From Candidatus Thiodiazotropha sp. 'RUGA' (GTDB taxonomy: Bacteria > Pseudomonadota > Gammaproteobacteria > Chromatiales > Chromatiaceae), in NCBI GenBank assembly GCA_016842065.1, contig JAEPDS010000032.1, positions 1-44,830 of the forward strand: a DNA stretch of 44,830 nt, given 5' to 3'. The notes beneath the pieces were generated by a model. That model had not been told where the DNA came from. It did not search any database and saw only the letters and a list, made by a program, of their open reading frames with translations. How positions within the stretch are numbered: the stretch's first letter is position 1; each line of letters begins with the position of its first letter. Below are positions 1-7,391 of this stretch, piece by piece. The translations under genes were made by a program, and so were the position numbers.

Positions 1-15
1 TACAGTTTATTCCAG

Positions 16-88
16 GTGTTACCCATGTCTCCGAACATGTGTTACCTATGTCTCCGGTCTATACAATGGGAGAGGGGTTGGGGAGAGG
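16..88. repeat. Left copy of a terminal inverted repeat (IS-end-like)
   Basis: The segment beginning GTGTTACCCATGTCTCCGAA is repeated in inverted orientation at 44715-44789. By eye about 60 of 72 positions match, including the following motif CTCCGGTCTATACA and the G-rich tail. Within each copy the motif TGTTACC-x-x-TG-x-CTCCG occurs twice in tandem, which resembles the repeated transposase-binding motifs at the ends of some insertion sequences. No transposase gene lies in the window, so the IS identity is inference. The repeat stands close to both window edges, as expected if an assembly stopped in a multicopy element. Confidence 0.7.
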
Positions 89-186
89 GTGAAGATCGAG
101 CGATGGATGCGAGTGAAGGGGCTAACTTCATCAACCCATCATTATCGAGTAGTGGAACGTGTAGGTTGATGAGGGTTCTGGTGGTT

Positions 187-228
187 TCCCCCCTCTCCCC
201 CGGCCCCTCTCCCACAAGGGGCGAGGGG
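187..228. repeat. C/G-rich dispersed repeat, hairpin-forming
   Basis: A run built from CCCCTCTCCC-type units followed by a GGGGCGAGGGG-like arm. It belongs to the same family as the units at 71-88, 26381-26414, 44581-44635 and 44714-44740. The whole of 1-407 holds no credible gene: the short reading frames across it are made of this repeat and have no homology-like composition. Confidence 0.6.
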
Positions 229-407
229 AGCTACTCTTTCCACATGTTTAGCAGAGTGGAAAGGCAGGAACTAAAAAAAACGTAAAGTCCATTCGCGGCC
301 AGGGATATCCTGATCTCTACTACACAGCAGGTTGACGCTCTGAGCTATTTTCATCGATTCCAAACAGTAGAGCGTGTTCGATCAATTGAAGGAGAGGTGA
401 TTGTTCC

Positions 408-998
408 CTAGCTATCTCTACCACCAAGAAATGCCCGCCTGGTGATCTGCACGGGTTCAGCAACCACCGCCTCACCACTCTGTTGGTTGCTCTTGGCTTC
501 AGCCAGGGCAAAGCCATCCAGCTCCACTTCCACACGCTCTTCACCCCGCAGGATACGGCCTAACAGCGCCTCATCGTGGGGGTCCGTCTCGGGCTCCTCG
601 ACTTCAACCATCAGCGTTTTCATGAAGCTCTCCGCAGCCGCTACCGCATGTTCCTGATTCATGAACTCATGCATCGGAGAGTAGATTGGATGGGTCTGGC
701 AGAGGCCGATATCATCAATCTCATTGACCATGAAACGGTATTCGTTAGCCGGCAGACGATGGTACTGTTTATCACCCAGCTTCAGTTCACTCCAATCTTC
801 TCCCTCAGCCGGAAACAGCATCAGGTTCATCATCCAGGGTGTAATCAGAATGCCAATCAGACGCCCTTGGTAAGCTTGGAATCCTACGCTGGCCACCTGC
901 AAAGCGGGATTGAGAATGGGAATATCCTGCATCTGCTCCCGTTCGATGCGTTTAAAAACAGTCTCAATCTGCTGGGTCATACTGGATAGGTTTTGCAT
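408..998 (-). CDS. hybE: [NiFe]-hydrogenase assembly chaperone HybE
   Basis: A 196-residue soluble protein recognised as the HybE/HupJ family, which assists maturation and pairing of the hydrogenase subunits before Tat export. It is the last gene of the hyb operon, 21 bases after hypC, with a clear ribosome site (GGAGAG) just before its ATG. It is somewhat longer than the E. coli protein (about 160 residues); the extra length is an acidic C-terminal tail (residues about 135-196, ending RRAFLGGRDS). No catalytic residues are known for this family. The assignment rests on overall sequence recognition plus its place in the operon. No terminator was recognised after the stop; the repeat region follows directly. 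Confidence 0.88.
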   Translation of the reverse strand: MQNLSSMTQQIETVFKRIEREQMQDIPILNPALQVASVGFQAYQGRLIGILITPWMMNLMLFPAEGEDWSELKLGDKQYHRLPANEYRFMVNEIDDIGLCQTHPIYSPMHEFMNQEHAVAAAESFMKTLMVEVEEPETDPHDEALLGRILRGEERVEVELDGFALAEAKSNQQSGEAVVAEPVQITRRAFLGGRDS

Positions 999-1019
999 AG
1001 TCTCTCCTGAAAAATGGGT

Positions 1020-1292
1020 TCAGGCTTTCCCCAGGTCTGGGAAGTAGTGGTCCACATCGATATCCTGCTCGTTACTCATGATCGCACTCAGACCATCCAA
1101 TGCCTGATCGATATGACGGGCATCCTGCTCACTGATCACATCCCTGGCAGAACCGAGAAAGGTCAACAGCCAGGTACCGGCCGGTTGGGGACCGATCAGC
1201 ATCATGTTGATCTGCTCTTCCCCGTTACGGGTGCGGCAACGGGCCACAAAGTCGCCATCCTCGATCACTTGAGCTGGGATACCTACGCACAT
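1020..1292 (-). CDS. hypC: HypC/HybG-family hydrogenase maturation chaperone
   Basis: A 90-residue protein starting MCVGIPAQV. The Cys2 exposed after methionine removal is the family's essential residue: it binds the Fe(CN)2CO precursor with HypD and then the apo-large subunit. It is the small chaperone of the hyb operon and corresponds by position to E. coli HybG. The ATG follows hybD by 33 bases with only a purine-rich, weak ribosome site (AGAAGAAAGAG). Other Hyp proteins (HypA, B, D, E, F) are not in this window and must be encoded elsewhere. The C-terminal tail from about residue 75 (DIDVDHYFPDLGKA) is somewhat longer than in the shortest HypC proteins. Confidence 0.92.
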   Translation of the reverse strand: MCVGIPAQVIEDGDFVARCRTRNGEEQINMMLIGPQPAGTWLLTFLGSARDVISEQDARHIDQALDGLSAIMSNEQDIDVDHYFPDLGKA

Positions 1293-1325
1293 ATTATTTA
1301 CTGCTCTCTTTCTTCTAACAGTGTT

Positions 1326-1889
1326 TCAACCGGCAAGCCCGGCAGCCTGCTCATACTCGGCCTCTCTGCGCCAATGGCCGCTGGCTATGCTGCTTTTGGG
1401 AGCTAACTGAACACCCAGGCTCGACAGCTCTTCAACCAGCATGCTGACCATACCGCTCAAGCCCTGCTCTGCCTCGGCTGTCAGGCCCAACTGATTTTCC
1501 AGGGAGTGAGGTACCATACCGATGATCGATACCCGCTCCGGGGTCTCACCTTTCAGGGCCAGCAACGCCAGCAGATCGGAGACCCCCAGCTGGTGGTTGG
1601 AAAGCTTGGTCTGAAAAAAGGCGGGAATCTCATCATCTGCGATACGTACCAGACTGCCAGGTGCAGCACCGGTATTGACCGCATCCGCAATGATCAGATA
1701 GCGGGCCTTGCGCATCGGTTCGAACAGCTCCATGCCGGTGGTACCACCATCCACCACGTCGACACCTTGCGGTATCTGGTAGTGCTGCACCAGCTCTTCA
1801 ACCGCCCGCACACCGATCCCTTCATCCTGCATCAATACATTACCCATGCCGATCACCAGGACCTGTTTTTTTTCCAGCTCATTCATCAT
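1326..1889 (-). CDS. hybD: HybD-type hydrogenase maturation endopeptidase
   Basis: A 187-residue protease of the HybD/HyaD (M52) family. It removes the C-terminal peptide of the large subunit HybC once nickel is inserted. The N-terminal strand VLVIGMGNVLMQDEGIGVR carries the conserved GxGNxLxxDEG-x-G motif, whose acidic residue (E of DEG) is one of the nickel ligands; further conserved stretches are DGGTTG and the D of IIADAVN. I chose the paired ATG-ATG at 1889/1886, which sits 13 bases after hybC's stop behind a GGGAG site. The longer frame reading back into hybC has no support. The C-terminal 20 residues are rich in charged residues and look family-variable. Confidence 0.93.
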   Translation of the reverse strand: MMNELEKKQVLVIGMGNVLMQDEGIGVRAVEELVQHYQIPQGVDVVDGGTTGMELFEPMRKARYLIIADAVNTGAAPGSLVRIADDEIPAFFQTKLSNHQLGVSDLLALLALKGETPERVSIIGMVPHSLENQLGLTAEAEQGLSGMVSMLVEELSSLGVQLAPKSSIASGHWRREAEYEQAAGLAG

Positions 1890-1902
1890 TGGGCTCCCGA
1901 CC

Positions 1903-3606
1903 TTATAGCGCCTTAACCCGCACGATCTCTTTCTGCTCCGTATCCACCATGTGGATTGCACAGGCAATACAGGGGTCGAAAGAGTGAACGGTACGCAATA
2001 CCTCAAGCGGTCTCTCCGGATCGGCGACCGGATTATCCATCAACGAGGATTCGTAAGGACCGATCTCATCATCGGCATCCCTCGGGCCCGCGTTCCAGGT
2101 ACTGGGTACCACTGCCTGATAGTTTTTAATCTTCGCATCCTCAATCACAACCCAGTGGGAGAGGGTACCGCGAGGCGCCTGGTGGAAGCCGACACCCTTG
2201 ATCTCACCTTTGGGAAAAACCGGCGCGTTGAAGGTATCCAGGTCACCGGTACCGATGTTATCCACCAGCTTCTGCCACTGATCGTTCAACACATCGATCA
2301 TCACGGCACAGCGCACCGCTCGTGCCGCATGACGGCCGATGGTGGAGTTGACCGCCGAGAGTGGAATATCCGGATTCTGGGAGACCGCCTTGAGGGTACC
2401 CATCGCTTGATCGAGATATTTTGTATAACCCGCATGACCACTCGCCACGCCCACCAGCACATCAGCCAGGGGGCCCACTTCTGCCCGCTTGCCATAGAAG
2501 GTAGGCGCCTTGACCCAGGAGTATTTGCCTTCATCCTGAAAGTCCGTGTACTCCGGCTCGGTCTCGCCCACCCAGGGGTGCAGGGCATCGCCGCCGCTAT
2601 ACCAGGCATGCTTGGAAGACTCGGCCACACCGTCACGGAAATAGGCGTCGCCGAAGGTGGTGATCGGCTTCAGGCTGTTGATGTCGCCGTTTTCGATATA
2701 ACCTCCAGGCAGATCGAAGATCGTACCTTTGGCATCCTGCGGACAGTCAGGCACCGTCAGGTAGTTGTTGACGCCACCGCCGACACCGGCCCAGTCCAGA
2801 TAGAAGGCACCCACTGCCGGCACATCCACCAGGTAGGTCGATTTGACGAAATGTTCCAACTTGTCGATGAAGCCTTTGATCAGCATCAGACGCTCGATAT
2901 TGAGCACCGATGGGGCATCATGGCTGATGGAGTTGCTTACACCACCCACCGCCACATTCTGTATATGCGGACTCTTGCCACCGAGAATGGCGACGATCTT
3001 GTTGGCGTTATTCTGTACATCCAGAGCCTGCAGATAGTGAGCCACCGCCAACAGATTCACTTCAGGCGGCAGCTTCATCGCAGGATGCCCCCAATACCCA
3101 CTGGCGAAAGGTCCGAGCTGCCCGCTGCCGACGAAGGTCTTCAGTCGCTCCTGTACCGCTTTCATCTCATGGGGGCCATTGAGAGGCCAGTCAGAGAGAC
3201 TCTCCGCCAACTTGGCGGTGGCCACCGGATCCGCATCCAGCGCCGAGACCACATCCACCCAGTCCACCGCTGAGAGGTGGTAGAAGTGGACAATGTGATC
3301 CTGAATCGCGTGAGCGGTCTGAATGATGTTGCGGATCAGCTGGGCATTCACCGGCACTTCCAGATCGAGGGCGTTCTCAACCGCCCGCACCGAGGTGATC
3401 GCATGCACCGTAGTACATACCCCACAGAACCTCTGAGTGTAAGTCCAGGCCTCGCGTGGATCACGACCTACCAGGATCTTCTCAATGCCGCGCCACATCT
3501 GACCGGAGGACCAGGCCTTACTGACCTTGCCGTCATCCACTTCCACATCGATACGCAGATGACCTTCGATACGGGTTATCGGGTCGACAGTAATACGTGT
3601 TGTCAC
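1903..3606 (-). CDS. hybC: [NiFe] hydrogenase large subunit HybC
   Basis: A 567-residue catalytic subunit binding the Ni-Fe(CN)2CO site in the periplasm. Both metal-binding motifs are intact: RFCGVC near residues 59-64 and DPCIACAIH near 544-552. The last histidine is followed by a 15-residue extension (MVD...VKAL), the peptide HybD is expected to cut. The N-terminus TTRITVDPITRIEGHLR is the usual family start. I place the start at GTG 3606 because AGGAG lies 8 bases upstream; a TTG two codons earlier would be only 3 bases from that site. It has no signal peptide and is co-exported with HybO by Tat. Gap to hybB is 21 bases. Confidence 0.97.
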   Translation of the reverse strand: MTTRITVDPITRIEGHLRIDVEVDDGKVSKAWSSGQMWRGIEKILVGRDPREAWTYTQRFCGVCTTVHAITSVRAVENALDLEVPVNAQLIRNIIQTAHAIQDHIVHFYHLSAVDWVDVVSALDADPVATAKLAESLSDWPLNGPHEMKAVQERLKTFVGSGQLGPFASGYWGHPAMKLPPEVNLLAVAHYLQALDVQNNANKIVAILGGKSPHIQNVAVGGVSNSISHDAPSVLNIERLMLIKGFIDKLEHFVKSTYLVDVPAVGAFYLDWAGVGGGVNNYLTVPDCPQDAKGTIFDLPGGYIENGDINSLKPITTFGDAYFRDGVAESSKHAWYSGGDALHPWVGETEPEYTDFQDEGKYSWVKAPTFYGKRAEVGPLADVLVGVASGHAGYTKYLDQAMGTLKAVSQNPDIPLSAVNSTIGRHAARAVRCAVMIDVLNDQWQKLVDNIGTGDLDTFNAPVFPKGEIKGVGFHQAPRGTLSHWVVIEDAKIKNYQAVVPSTWNAGPRDADDEIGPYESSLMDNPVADPERPLEVLRTVHSFDPCIACAIHMVDTEQKEIVRVKAL

Positions 3607-3627
3607 AATCAAATCTCCTAATCGGTA

Positions 3628-4767
3628 TTACGCAGTTTCTGCGTTATGAAGCACGGGGAATTTTTTCACGATGATCAGGTAGGCCATGATCTCTATGGCC
3701 ACCATACCGGCGGTTACCATGATCTCCGGAGTGGAGGGAAAGTAGCTGTAGCCCGGCCCCGGATCGTAGGTGATGAGAAACGCGTTGAAGCGATAGAGCG
3801 CCCCGGCAAACAGCATCGATACCGACGCCCAGAGCAGCAACGGACCATGTCCTCGTCGTTCTTCAGACATCAGCACCACCAGCGGAAAGACGAACAGTGC
3901 CGTCTCCAGGAGAAACATCAGACTGCCCAGGTCGCCGGCAAAAATCAGCCCCAGCTTACCGTTGACAATAACCTCACCAAAGCGCACCAGCAGATAGACA
4001 CTGATCAGTCCCATGATCGCCTTACCAAGCCCGGAAAGGATCGGAGTCTCATTGGGGCGACGGAAGCCGACACTACTGAAGGAGGCCTCAAACACCACCA
4101 CCGCAAAGCCCATGGTCAGAGCCGTGAGAATCGCCAGCAGGGGCTGCAGCTGTAACGACTGCCAGAGGGGATGCACCTTGTAACCCATGGCGATCAGCAT
4201 CGAACCCAGTGAGGACTGGTGCATGGTCGGCAGCAACACGCCCAGGGCGATGAAGAAAAACAGCACCTTGTTGAGCACCTTCAACACCCCTTGGGCGCCC
4301 ATCTTCTCCAGCAAGGCGGGAGCGAATTCAATACACAGCACCAGGATGTAGGTAGCGACGCAGAGTCCGACCTCCAGCATCACCGAATTGAAGTTCATGT
4401 GCCAGGGCGTGAAGATGTTGTAGAACTGCCACCAGCGTCCCATATCGATCATCGCACCGATTCCACCCAGGCCATAACCGAGCAGACTGGCCAGCAGCGC
4501 CGGCCGGATCAGCGGATGGTACTTACCCTTGTTCATCACATACACAGTGATCGCCAGGGCGTAGCCACCACAGGCCAGGGCGGTACCCACCACTACGTCG
4601 TAGACCACCCAGATACCCCAGGCATAACCGCCGTTGATATTGGTCACCGGCCCCATGCCATGGATGAAGCGCTGCACCAGATAGTAGGTGCCGATCAACG
4701 CCACCACACTCAATACCAAAAAAGGAAAGGTGATCACCGGCCGCTTCAGCGGTTGATAGGCACTCAT
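3628..4767 (-). CDS. hybB: HybB, integral membrane quinone-reducing subunit (NrfD/PsrC family)
   Basis: A 379-residue protein with about ten hydrophobic segments, the first at about residues 13-32 and the last at about 343-365. It is recognised as the HybB branch of the NrfD/PsrC family: it has no haem or cluster motifs and passes electrons from the HybA iron-sulfur chain to quinone, possibly moving protons. Its start overlaps the hybA stop by four bases (ATGA), with GGAGGT in front, so the two are translationally coupled. The presence of HybA plus HybB, instead of a cytochrome b subunit, marks a Hyb-type (hydrogenase-2 like) enzyme. Confidence 0.94.
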   Translation of the reverse strand: MSAYQPLKRPVITFPFLVLSVVALIGTYYLVQRFIHGMGPVTNINGGYAWGIWVVYDVVVGTALACGGYALAITVYVMNKGKYHPLIRPALLASLLGYGLGGIGAMIDMGRWWQFYNIFTPWHMNFNSVMLEVGLCVATYILVLCIEFAPALLEKMGAQGVLKVLNKVLFFFIALGVLLPTMHQSSLGSMLIAMGYKVHPLWQSLQLQPLLAILTALTMGFAVVVFEASFSSVGFRRPNETPILSGLGKAIMGLISVYLLVRFGEVIVNGKLGLIFAGDLGSLMFLLETALFVFPLVVLMSEERRGHGPLLLWASVSMLFAGALYRFNAFLITYDPGPGYSYFPSTPEIMVTAGMVAIEIMAYLIIVKKFPVLHNAETA

Positions 4768-5732
4768 GATTCACCTCCATCTTCATCTTCGGTGTTGCGA
4801 CGTACGATATAGGTGAGCCCGGCCAGCGCCGCCGCCGGCAGGGCCATATAGTTGTAGATCGTGTGCTGCACGGTCTCAGAGATCGAGGCGTAGGAGCGCT
4901 CCTCAAGTGGCGGCATACCCAGTTTTTCAAACGGGATGGATGAGACATGCAGGACATTGGTGCCACCCGCCTCCTTCTCACCCCAGATATGATTCTGATA
5001 AGCGGGCACGGCCTTCTCATGGTGACTTTCCGGTTTACGCACGTCCCCTCGGGGGTAGTTGTAGGTCTCACCGGGTTTCAGGGTCATGCGACGTTTCGCC
5101 TCCTCGAGCAGGGCCTCGCGGGATCCGAACAGGGTGGCGCCGGTTGGACAGACCTCGGCACAACCTGTCATCCCACCCTGGTCGATACGGGCAACCCCTT
5201 CCTGATTACACATCTGGCACTTGTGGATCTCGCCAAAGGGATTGTCGTAATCGAACTGGGGTACGTTATAGGGGCAGCCAACCATACAGGTGCGACAGCC
5301 GATACAGGCATCCGGATGATGAGTGACGATACCGGTCTTGGGATCACGGCGCATGGCGGTAACCGGACAGACCGAGACACAGCCCGGATCCACACAGTGC
5401 ATACAGCTGCGCTTCTCGAAGGCGAAACCGTTCTCTGCCGCATCCTTGATACTCGCGTCACCCTCCTGATAGACCTTGATCACATTCAGGGTCTCATGAG
5501 AGAGATCCCGGGCTGCATCCCAATAGGTCTCATCCTCTAACGGGGTGGCCGGCATACCATTGACCTCTTTGCATTTGCTCACACAAGCCTTGCAGCCGAT
5601 ACAGAGGGTCGAGTCGAACAGCATGCCGATCGCCTCTTCCGCCGGCTCCAGGTTGCCTCGACCCTGCGCAGCACCCGCACCCAACAGGGCGGCACCACCA
5701 AGGGAGGCCTTAAGAAAATCTCTGCGTTTCAT
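4764..5732 (-). CDS. hybA: HybA, four-cluster ferredoxin subunit with Tat signal
   Basis: A 322-residue periplasmic iron-sulfur protein that carries electrons from HybO to HybB. The N-terminus MKRRDFLKASLGGAALLG is a Tat signal with adjacent arginines at 3-4. Sixteen or so cysteines form the usual four [4Fe-4S] sets, for example CIGCKAC..C near residue 45, CMHCVDPGC..C near 110-121, CIGCRTC..C near 143-150 and CQMC..C..C near 172-196. A hydrophobic segment near 292-310 (YMALPAAALAGLTYIV) anchors the C-terminus in the membrane. It starts 11 bases after hybO behind a strong GGGGAGTAGGGGGA ribosome site that includes the hybO stop. Confidence 0.95.
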   Translation of the reverse strand: MKRRDFLKASLGGAALLGAGAAQGRGNLEPAEEAIGMLFDSTLCIGCKACVSKCKEVNGMPATPLEDETYWDAARDLSHETLNVIKVYQEGDASIKDAAENGFAFEKRSCMHCVDPGCVSVCPVTAMRRDPKTGIVTHHPDACIGCRTCMVGCPYNVPQFDYDNPFGEIHKCQMCNQEGVARIDQGGMTGCAEVCPTGATLFGSREALLEEAKRRMTLKPGETYNYPRGDVRKPESHHEKAVPAYQNHIWGEKEAGGTNVLHVSSIPFEKLGMPPLEERSYASISETVQHTIYNYMALPAAALAGLTYIVRRNTEDEDGGES

Positions 5733-5743
5733 GTCCGTTCCCC

Positions 5744-6868
5744 CTACTCCCCATCCGGCTCTTTTTTATCCAGCTTCTTTGACGCCATCGCGGTGGCACC
5801 CACCGCCAGACCGACGGCAGCTCCGGCAATCGCCGCTGCACTGGTAGAGACAGGTGTATTGCCTTCCCGGTCATCGATGGAGGGGAACATGTTGGGCGGG
5901 GTGTGGGTCTTCACATCCGCCAGACTGAACAGGGGTTTGCTGAAACCGACTCCCCCTTCGGAACAACCGAAACAGGGGTGACCCACACCGACCGGCCAGA
6001 CACCACCCCCCACATTGTTGAATTCCAGTGAGGGACAGTTGTTGTAGGTCTCGGGCCCCTTACAACCGAGTTTATAGAGACAGTAGCCTTTGCGATGTCC
6101 TTCATCGCCAAACTCCAGTGCAAAGCGCCCGGCATCGAAGTGGGGACGGCGATAACAGTTTTCATGGATCAACCGTCCATAGGCCCATTTAGGGCGCCCT
6201 TTTTCATCGATCGGCGGCAATTTGCCGTAGGTGACAAAGTAGAGCACGGTACCGATGAAGTTGGCCGGATTGGGCGGACAGCCGGGGATGGTCACTACGG
6301 TCTTCCCTTCCAGCAACTGGGGTGCGCCCACGGCCCCGGTGGGGTTGGGTGCTGCCGACTGAACCCCACCCCAACTGGCGCAGGAACCGAAGGCGACGAT
6401 CGCGGCAGCGTGTTCTGCCGCCTCATGGGTGATCTCCACCATGGTCTCACCGCCGATCTTGCAGAAGATCCCGTCGTTAGCCATGGGTATCGCACCCTCC
6501 ACCACCAGCAGGTATTTACCCTGGTTCTCTTTCATCACCTGCTTCTTGATATCTTCCACCTGATGGCCGGCGCCGGTATCGAGTGTCTGGTGGTAGTCGA
6601 GGGAGATCAGATCGAGAATCAGATGCTCCAGCGAGGGTTGCTCAGAGCGCAGCAGGGACTCACTGGGACCGGTACACTCCTGACCGTGCAACCAGATCAC
6701 TGGAGGGCGCCGCTTGGGATCCGCTACCGCTTCGGCCATCGCCATGGCAGCACCAGAGGGTAGCCCCAGAGAGGCCGCCACCCCACTGCAGAACTTGAGA
6801 AAAGTCCGGCGGGAAACACCGAGGCGTTTCTCCACTGCTGAAAAATCGAAATCGCTCTCTGCCATCAT
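5744..6868 (-). CDS. hybO: [NiFe] hydrogenase small subunit HybO (proximal Cys replaced by Pro)
   Basis: A 374-residue small subunit. It has a Tat signal with SRRTFLKF at 19-26, a cluster-binding region, and a C-terminal hydrophobic tail (about 345-365) that anchors it to the membrane. Distal and medial cluster ligands are all visible: HENC and RRPH, GYC..LGC, NNC, HPCFGC. Of the four proximal ligands, C65, the Cys of GSCASWGG and the Cys of PGCPPNP are present, but the motif reads ECTGPSES, with Pro68 where family members normally have Cys (ECTGCSES-type). The codon is CCC (6665-6667), at least two changes from a cysteine codon. It is the first gene of the operon; GGAG precedes the ATG-ATG start. 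Confidence 0.95.
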   Translation of the reverse strand: MMAESDFDFSAVEKRLGVSRRTFLKFCSGVAASLGLPSGAAMAMAEAVADPKRRPPVIWLHGQECTGPSESLLRSEQPSLEHLILDLISLDYHQTLDTGAGHQVEDIKKQVMKENQGKYLLVVEGAIPMANDGIFCKIGGETMVEITHEAAEHAAAIVAFGSCASWGGVQSAAPNPTGAVGAPQLLEGKTVVTIPGCPPNPANFIGTVLYFVTYGKLPPIDEKGRPKWAYGRLIHENCYRRPHFDAGRFALEFGDEGHRKGYCLYKLGCKGPETYNNCPSLEFNNVGGGVWPVGVGHPCFGCSEGGVGFSKPLFSLADVKTHTPPNMFPSIDDREGNTPVSTSAAAIAGAAVGLAVGATAMASKKLDKKEPDGE

Positions 6869-6934
6869 CGGTCTCCAGGGTATAGAAGGATCGCGCTGGC
6901 CCTCACCAGGCGCGGATAAAACCCCAGCAAAACC

Positions 6935-6949
6935 GCAATTTTTATGCCG
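6935..6949 (-). promoter_or_regulatory. Sigma-54-type promoter for the hyb operon
   Basis: Read on the minus strand, the sequence is CGGCAT-aaaaa-TTGCG, which fits the -24/-12 pattern TGGCAC-N5-TTGCA with the invariant GG and GC dinucleotides exactly ten bases apart. It predicts a start about 55 bases before the hybO ATG. Many uptake hydrogenase operons are known to be sigma-54 dependent with a HoxA/HupR-type activator; neither activator nor rpoN is in this window. Two mismatches to the -24 hexamer leave room for chance. Confidence 0.55.
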
Positions 6950-6962
6950 TTATTTTTTTAGC

Positions 6963-6987
6963 TTTAATAAACAATGATTTAATAAAC
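6963..6987. repeat. Tandem TTTAATAAAC direct repeats upstream of the hyb promoter
   Basis: Two exact ten-base copies (6963-6972 and 6978-6987), offset by 15 bases, lie 14-38 bases upstream of the sigma-54-like element on the hyb side. The stretch 6950-6990 is strongly AT-rich compared with its surroundings. It could be an IHF-type bending site or an activator site; only the repeat itself is seen. Confidence 0.45.
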
Positions 6988-7114
6988 GACGGCCCACACA
7001 TCAAACCCGGCAAACCGTAAGGTTAATTACCACTACGCTAGACAGAGTGATAACCATCATTACAGTCGGGTTGTATATCTACCCCCCTGATGAACCACCA
7101 TCTCTATTTCTCCG

Positions 7115-7358
7115 CTGATTGAATCCGCCTTGATCTTCCCCACCCCCCCTGCAGGCGCGCAGAGCGGAGACGAACACATAACCATAGGGATCTTCAGATC
7201 CAATCAGGGCAAATCAAAAAACGGAGTGAACGAAAGCCTTAAGCGACACCAGCCACGACAATAATTCCATCCATCAAATAGGGATTCGGTCTATTACAAA
7301 GCAGTTGATAAGCGCATATGATAAAACAACAGAGCCATCCTATTCTGATTGAATCCGC
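7115..7358 (+). repeat. Pair of CTGATTGAATCCGC direct repeats in the hyb/cyclase intergenic region
   Basis: The 14-base sequence occurs identically at 7115-7128 and 7345-7358, 230 bases apart, in the 523-base divergent region between hybO and the globin-coupled cyclase. The second copy is about 34 bases before the cyclase start, where a promoter would lie. It might be a regulator site shared by both directions or a leftover of a small duplication. The rest of 6990-7391 shows no gene and no other clear signal. Confidence 0.35.
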
Positions 7359-7391
7359 AGAATAAGTGGTGTTCATACCAATGGACTCCCT

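Noticed and set aside
16-285. Short gene at the left edge
   Set aside because: It reads through the repeat and the C/G-rich hairpin units and has no ribosome site or protein-like composition.
1890-2006. 39-codon N-terminal extension of HybD
   Set aside because: It overlaps hybC in another frame; the family start MMNELEKK has its own ribosome site.
1951-3273. 440-codon open frame on the plus strand
   Set aside because: It lies wholly antisense to hybC, has no family-like sequence and reflects GC-biased third positions of the real gene.
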